NCBI GenBank assembly: GCA_027625915.1 | Contig: JANTQA010000060.1 | Span: forward strand, 310,001 to 374,000 | Length of the DNA: 64,000 nt | Reading direction: 5' to 3' | Source: Anaeramoeba flamelloides | Lineage: Eukaryota > Metamonada > Anaeramoebidae | Part shown: positions 58,304 through 64,000 of the stretch, in pieces | How positions within the stretch are numbered: the stretch's first letter is position 1 | How the letters are laid out: each line of letters starts with the position of its first letter | Notes under the pieces: generated by a model | Seen by the model: only the letters and a program-made list of their open reading frames with translations | The model's database searches: none | Told to the model about the DNA's origin: nothing | Made by a program: the position numbers and the translations under genes

Positions 58304-59199
58304 AATTTACTGTTCTTCTTCTTTTTTTGAAAATATATAGGGTAATGGAAATAGGTATATCTTTTTTCCTTCTTTTTAAAATCATTATTATTATTCTTTT
58401 ATTATATTTTTTGAAGAAACTCTCCATGAATATTTCTACATAAATATTCTATTATTTCTTTAAAAATAGAATATGGTCGTAGAAAGAATTGTTAATCCAT
58501 ATAATTAACAATTTTTTCTGAAAGACCTATATTGTTAAATGTGTTTTAATTTTTTCTTATTTTTACTTGTTTTATTTTGTGTTATTTTGAGAGAGAAACA
58601 GTGAGAGAGACAAAGAGAAAAGAAAAAAAAAATGAGTATTGCTTGATAGTTAATTCCCATTTTTACAATCTGAGTGGATCATTTTTAATTTGGCTTTTTA
58701 AAGTTAGAGAGTATATTTAAATCGTAAAAAAGATCAGGTTTTTTTGATGCAAGAAACCCGTGATGATTTTTTTCTTTTTCATTTTCCCGTTCCTGAACAA
58801 GGTGTTCGAGTTCACGTATCTCAAAATTTCTTTTTCATTTTTCAGAAAAAAAATGACCAAAAATGATTTTTTGATCCAAATTGGAGAATATTTCCAAGAT
58901 CATTCTTTCCCTACTCGAATGATTTTAGGTCAAATGCTTTCAAGACTATTTGTTGAATTGCAAACGTAGTCCTTAAGTTCAAAAAAAAATAAAATATTTA
59001 TTTTCAACTTGAAAAAATATAATTTCCTTATTCAAATAACAGTTCAAATCCATTTTTTCATTTTGTTTGATAAAAAAAAAAACCGAGAAAAAGAACCAAA
59101 CAATCAAATTACAAATTCTCCCGAAAAAATTTTATACCAACATGGAAAATTCAACTTATAATGTTGATATTTTATAATTTGATTATTACGAAATAATAA

Positions 59200-60620
59200 T
59201 AACTAAAATATCCTAAACTCAAAGTCAAAATTTTCCACACAGATAAAATATTCCAAACTATCAAAACAATAAAATTTCATTGAAATTGGTGATAATTTTG
59301 ATTTTTGAAAAATATGAAAATCATTTTTTCATCTTTTAGTTTTTGTTTTCATTTCATTGTTTGAATTACTTGTTTTGTTTCGTTAAAACAATTTTTTTTT
59401 GAACCATTGTTATTAGGTTAAAGTTGAGTTGTTCCAAATAAAAGAACTTAAATAAAATTAGTTGGTAGTATCTAACCATTTGATTGATCAATATTCCTAA
59501 TAGAATTTTTACAAATTTACTTATATATTTTTTTAGGTTTTGCTCTCTCCAAAATTTTTAACACACCCATGATTTATTTGTATTGATAATTATTCATTAA
59601 TTTTTTTGTGAGTATTGTAATTGATAAACAAGTGTTAACATTTCAATTAGTGAATGGTTTTAATTTGGTAAATCTTCTAGAATTGATTAAATAAGTATTT
59701 TTTTTTCACAAATCGAATTTTGGTGTGTTAAATATTTTGAATTGGGGTTTACATTATTTCAGTGGGTTATGAGTCAGCCATTTCCAAGAAAGTGGGGCAA
59801 ATTTATTTTAAAAGATCTCTCTTTAATTCATTTTTCAAAAAAGTTATTTCAAGACAAAACAACTAACCACCATTTATTAATTCTTGGTAATAATTCAATT
59901 TGTTTATTAGAAAGGTATTACAAAAAAAAAAAGTATTAAATTTTCTTATCTCAATTTTATCTGATATTTTTTCAGCGTGAAAATTGGTATAGTTATTATT
60001 CTCTTTTTAATTGAAAAAACCCTTTTCAGAACAAGTAAAATTCTAAAAAGTTTTCCAAAAGAATGAAATAATGTAACAGTATTTTATTGTTTAAAAAATC
60101 CATTGTGACCTTTCCATATTGCTGTAAATTCTAGAAATTGGACATAGATTATTTACTTCAAAAAAGTGTTATTGTTTTTTTTTTTCATTTTAAGGAAAAG
60201 TTTCAATATAAACATTTTGAAATAAATATATTATTCATTGACTAAATCTGTATTAATATTAAACACGATTTGGTATAGTAAATATACGAATACATTTACT
60301 AACAAAGATGATTTTTTATGAACTATAAATTAAAATGTCCCACTTTTTTGGAAATTCCTAAATAATTTATAGTATGAAAGTATTAATTTCTTTTATTATA
60401 ATTCCTTATTATTTATTAGATTTTGAAACAAATAAACCCATTCTAATTCATAATAAAAAAATCAATAAATATTATCAAATAACTACATTACTAATAACAA
60501 GTTCACTGTTTATTCCCTGGATAATTGAAATAGAATTATTATTTAGTTTTAAATTGAATGAATTTTATTATTTTCCATTTTTTCACTTGCAAACTTCCCT
60601 TTTTTTCTAAAAAAATAGTT
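59200..60620 (-). repeat. Family B dispersed repeat, copy 3 (inverted)
   Basis: The complement runs through the same anchors as copies 1 and 2 (about 60370 down to 59750) and then through the 3' portion shared with 60985-61540 and 23210-23640 (about 59755 down to 59200). The plus strand 59742-59939 encodes the family's protein-like frame (PFPRKWGKFILK, LLILGNNSICLLERYY). This is the only copy in which the two portions are seen joined, so it best defines the element, at least 1.2 kb. Confidence 0.62.
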
Positions 60621-60984
60621 TAAAAAATTAATCAAGTGGTTTCTTACTAAAAATAAAATAATACTACATGCCAGTATAAATAATCTAATTATCAAAAAGA
60701 AAAAAAAAAAAATGAAAATATAGAGTAAAAAAATCCAGTAAGAAGAAAAAAGAAATTATTAAATTGAAATTAACCTTTGATAATTGTTGCAAATAATGAT
60801 AGATAAAATTTTAAAGAAAATGATTGTGAAGTTTCTATTCTGAAATTAAACACGCTAGAGGTTTATTTTCAACAATGCTATATTAATATCCATTAAATTT
60901 TTGATTTGTGCTTTTTTCAAGAATTTTATAATCTTAATTAACTATTTTTGTTTTATTTCTTTTATTTGTTATCTCAAGTTGTGA

Positions 60985-61540
60985 AATATACAAACCCCAA
61001 TTCAAAATTTTTAACTTATCAAAATTCTATTTTTGAAAAATAAAATCTTATTTAATCAATCCCAGAAGAAATACAATATTAGTACTATTTATTAATCCAA
61101 ATGTTAACACTTGTTTATTAATACCAATACTCACAAAAAAAAAAAAAAATAATTATCAATATTAATAAAAAGTATGTTAAAAATTTTGGAGAGATCCAAA
61201 CAAAAAAAATGAATGGTAAATCTTGTTTAAATTCTAGTAACAATTATTGATAGATCAAAAGATTAGATACCATCAACCAATTTATTTAAGTTCTTCTATT
61301 TTCAACAACTCAACTCTAACCTAATATCAATGATTGAAAAAAATTTTGATTTAACCAAACAAGTTAAGTAATTCAAAAAATGAAATGAAAAACAAAAAAT
61401 AAAAGATGAAAAAATAATTTTCATATTTTACAAAAAAAAAATTTATTTCCAATTTGAATGAAATTGCATTATGGCGATTGTTTGGATCGTTTTAACAGTG
61501 TTGCAAATTTTGAATTTTAGTTTACCTATATTTCTTTCTC
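60985..61540 (+). repeat. Family B dispersed repeat, 3' part-copy inverted to copy 3
   Basis: Matches the complement of 59200-59755 nearly end to end: AACCCCAATTCAAAAT, AAATGTTAACACTTGTTTAT, TTAAAAATTTTGGAGAGA, AACTCAACTCTAACCTAATA and AAAAGATGAAAAAAT all recur in order. The two arms enclose about 1.2 kb and could form a large hairpin. The sequence left of 60985 no longer matches, so this copy is truncated. Confidence 0.72.
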
Positions 61541-61576
61541 CAAAAAAATCGATTTTTAAATGAAAATATAAATCTA

Positions 61577-62877
61577 TAGTCTACGACAAAAAAAATTTCT
61601 CACAAACGTTATCAATACAAAATCATACATTATATGTTGAATATTTTCAATTTGTATTTTTAATTTTCAAAGTCGTATCATTTTTGAAACAAGTTTCAAA
61701 TGTTGAATTCCCCACCATTTTCTAGGATTTTAGGAATGATTTTGTCAAGGTGTTTAATCTGTGCTCTAATTTTTTTGTGGAAATTTTTTTCCAATTTTTT
61801 TTGATTGAATTTTTCAGTTCTTCTTGGGTTTCGGCAGATTCTTCTTCGATCATGTTTTTTTAAATCATTCCATATCTTTTCAATTGGATTCAAATCGGGT
61901 GATTTGGTAGGGAAAGACACTCATTTAATTGAATTTTCTTTGAACCAATTCATTGAAAGTTTTGATTTATGAATGGGTGCATTGTCCCGAAGAAATTCAA
62001 AATCATCGCAGTCATATTTATTTTAAATAAAAGGAAGTAATGCTTGTTCAAGTATTCGAGTATAAATTTCTGAATTCATTAGTGATTTTGAATTTTTTGC
62101 AAAAATCTTTTTAAAAAAAAATTTCAGTTTTTTTACTTCCAAGAAATTCCAGCCCAAATCATAACTGAAATTCTTTTTATTATCCATTTCTTTTGGGGAT
62201 CTTTTCTCGCCTTTCTTGATATAAACATAAGATGTATTTCGAAATAACTTTATTTTTGATTCATCGCCAAAATTCACCCTTTTCCAGTTCTAATTGTAGT
62301 GGAGTCTACAATGCATCTTTTTTTTCCTTATCTTTTTGCAAAAGTTTTGGAATTTTGATGGGTTAAACGCAATTATAATCATTATTTTATCGATATCTTT
62401 GTATAGTTCTTATAGATAAAGATACATTGAGTTTTTTTTTGATCTAAGGTTTCAATTTTATTGAACTTTTCTCATGATTTTCATTGAATATTTCTTCCTG
62501 TTTTTGGAGTTGTTCATTATTTAACAAACTTTTTAGACCACTACCTTCTTTCCATATATGTGATCCTAGAAGGGATTTTTTCTCCCAGTTTCGAATAGTT
62601 TTTGTTGTAATATTATTGTTTTTTGCTAGTTTTTTAATGGGTATACCTTCTTTCAATTTTAACAGAATTTGGTATTTTGTTTCAAGTGAGGTTTTTTGTT
62701 TTTTGTTCATTTTATAAATAAATTTATTATAAATGAAAGTCGAATATTGAATAAAAAAATAAAAAAATAAAAATGACAAATATCATAGTTTCAATTTTTC
62801 AAAAAAAAAATCATTGAAAATGACAGATCAAAAAAAATAATTGATGGTTTGAGGGAATTTTTTTTTGTCGTAGACTA
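61577..62877 (-). mobile_element. Second Tc1/mariner transposon, more decayed
   Basis: About 1.3 kb with inverted ends TAGTCTACGACAAAAAAAA on the left and the same word as complement on the right, flanked by TA (61575-61576 and 62878-62879). The encoded transposase on the minus strand is broken in several places. Its ends (GTCTACGAC) differ from those of the element at 36673-37949, so it is a different family. Confidence 0.88.
61696..62710 (-). pseudogene. Tc1-type DD34E transposase, broken
   Basis: ATG at 62710 starts a helix-turn-helix region (KYQILLKLKEGIPIKKLAKN, then NNITTKTIRNWEKK). Further on come FGDESKIKLF (first catalytic Asp), LMNSEIYTRILEQALLPFI, DNAPIHKSK (second Asp, at about 61990) and SPDLNPIEKIWNDLK (Glu). 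The DNAPIH and SPDLNPIE blocks share a frame, separated by one TGA near 61922, and spacing again gives 34 residues between Asp and Glu. Additional frame changes lie at about 62280-62440 and near 62030. It is unlikely to be active. Confidence 0.85.
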
Positions 62878-62879
62878 TA

Positions 62880-63258
62880 TTAGGAAATATTTGTATTTTT
62901 CTAATCAAGACCTCTTTTATTTTATTTTGCTTTGTTAATTAAGGAACAAAAAAAAATGTAATTTTATAATCTTTAAGAATAATAAAAGGTATTTTTAAAA
63001 AAATAAAAGGAATTTTATTCAAGATCCTACATCATTAAATAATATCTTTTTTTATTTATAAATAAACAAATAAATTAGTATTTAAGGATATAAATATATA
63101 TTGATAATAATAATAAAATTCAAAATTATATAATAAAATGATAATGATTAGATATTAAGATATATTATTTGTATATCATTTGATTTACAATAATAAATAT
63201 TCTAACAATAATTAAAGTGTAAGAAAGAAAAAAAAAAAAAAAAAAATATTCAATCAAA
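62880..63258. other. 3' flank of the TOM1-like gene
   Basis: AT-rich with a poly-A run at 63229-63246; no gene is seen. Confidence 0.5.
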
Positions 63259-64000
63259 TTAGTCAGATTCTTCGGAAAGCATTTGTATTTCCAATTGATG
63301 GTCAATTCGAACAAACTTTTTTACCTTTACTCTCATTGTAAAAATTTGTATTGTTGCAGCACTCAATTCTGGTAGAAGATAAGCAAAAATAAGGTAAATA
63401 TTTTCATTCATTAGTTTATCTGTAATTGGGCGATAAAGAAAAAAAGCAAATCTTAATATAAATGATACTGTATAAACTATTGTGACTCCTAACATACGGA
63501 ATAATGGTGCGCGTTGGGTTTTTCTTCCCCACGAATCCTAATTAGTATATAAAAATGAAAATTATTTTGTTTATTTTATATTTATTAACATTAAAATTTA
63601 TGATTATTTTTATTGTTATTTAATTAAATGGAATTTAACAAATTTTATCAAATTGAATTAAAATTTAAAATAAATTGAATAAAATTGAATTCAATTGAAT
63701 TTAATTCAATATAATGGAATAATTTTTATTAAAAAAATGTAGAAAAAAAATACCCTTAATTTTCGATAAAGTAATAGTCCATAGATCAAAAATGAAATTG
63801 ACACCAGCCCACTAAACCCAGCAATTAATAAAACGTTTACATTATAGAATGTGTTTTTATTATCGATCTTTTCGGTGGATACAGCAAACATAATGATACA
63901 AATAATTTGATAAATATACAAAAGTATATTTAGAATAATAAATGGTTTTTTTAAAGAAGACAATCTTGTTAGGTTAAATGAAGAAATTAACCCATGGTAT
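63259..64000 (-). CDS. TOM1/THH1-like multi-pass membrane protein, 5' end outside the window
   Basis: Two exons are visible: 64000-63754 (open off the right edge) and 63537-63259, with a 216 bp intron joined in phase 0 at KLR-DSWGRK. At least four hydrophobic segments are present (FIILNILLYIYQIICIIMFA, LLIAGFSGLVSISFLIYGLL, TIVYTVSFILRFAFFLY, YLIFAYLLPELSAATIQIF). The wording LLYRKLR before the splice, the basic loop after it, then a helix with F-I-L-R and ELSAATIQIF resembles the THH1/TOM1/TOM3 domain, known in plants for tobamovirus replication factors and related to seven-helix proteins. The short C-terminal tail is acidic (MLSEESD). Family assignment is moderate because the N-terminal half is missing. 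The TTG at 63963 is not a start; the frame continues upstream. Confidence 0.65.

Larger units (their letters stand above)
54745..58972 (+). mobile_element. Kolobok-type DNA transposon
   Basis: 4,228 bp flanked by TTAA at 54741-54744 and 58973-58976. Terminal inverted repeats of about 21 bp: the left end is CGACTACGTTTGCAATTCAA and the complement of the right end is GGACTACGTTTGCAATTCAA. TTAA duplications and the transposase family both point to Kolobok. The coding part is interrupted at several A-rich places. Subterminal sequence includes a perfect-looking hairpin near the left end and a word ACGTATCTCAAAAT repeated near both ends (about 54891 and 58815). Confidence 0.9.

Noticed and set aside
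60374-60610. 78-codon hydrophobic open frame with ATG
   Set aside because: It lies in family B repeat DNA, and the matching position of the copy at 48.9 kb does not keep the same frame.
1-64000. tRNA, rRNA, snRNA genes and CRISPR arrays
   Set aside because: Looked for T-loop-like and GC-richer structured stretches and for regularly spaced repeats; none was convincing.

Overview
This is a strongly AT-rich eukaryotic nuclear window full of homopolymer runs. Genes have GT-AG introns, the standard stop codons are all in use, and the proteins are rich in K, N, E and Q. The RCC1-BTB, EMAP-like, Rab, PAQR and TOM1/THH1-like genes, the Asn/Lys-rich style and the density of small repeats suggest a free-living amoeboid protist. 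My best guess is an anaeramoebid (Anaeramoeba); this is inference only, and no rRNA or other marker is present to confirm it.

Layout. Eight host genes are supported. (1) An RCC1-BTB protein on the minus strand, 551-5178, with a 2.6 kb repeat-filled intron. (2) A C2-HELP-WD40 (EMAP-like) protein on the plus strand, 10564-17845, five exons, with a 4 kb repeat-filled intron. (3) A Rab6-like GTPase on the plus strand, 21927-24791. (4) A large CHD6-9/Kismet-type chromatin remodeller on the plus strand, 28394-36104, whose reading frame breaks at A/T homopolymers near 33.13-33.18 kb. (5) A PAQR (adiponectin-receptor-like) membrane protein on the minus strand, 38565-39404. (6) An unrecognised two-exon gene on the minus strand, 43677-44861. 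(7) An SH3 protein with a long acidic repeat tail on the minus strand, 51752-53692. (8) The 3' part of a TOM1/THH1-like membrane protein on the minus strand, running off the right edge. No operon-like arrangement is seen; each gene stands alone.

The rest is mostly mobile DNA and its debris. A 4.2 kb Kolobok-type transposon (54745-58972) has matching ends and TTAA target duplications. There are two Tc1/mariner elements with decayed DD34E transposases (36673-37949 and 61577-62877). A LINE (40345-43265) carries an APE-type endonuclease and a reverse transcriptase, and a small fragment of the same 3' end lies at 2231-2345. Several families of short terminal-inverted-repeat or foldback elements occur (called A to G here). 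Family B is the least explained: five copies or part-copies, two of them inverted around 59.2-61.5 kb, sharing a short conserved protein-like frame.

Most introns are 80-435 bp, but three (in the RCC1-BTB, EMAP-like and Rab genes) are 2-4 kb and contain the same repeats as the intergenic DNA, so genes here appear to have grown by insertion into introns. No tRNA, rRNA, CRISPR or recognisable promoter or terminator motif was found. Exon boundaries are deduced by eye from splice sites, phase and protein-family logic and have not been tested against RNA.
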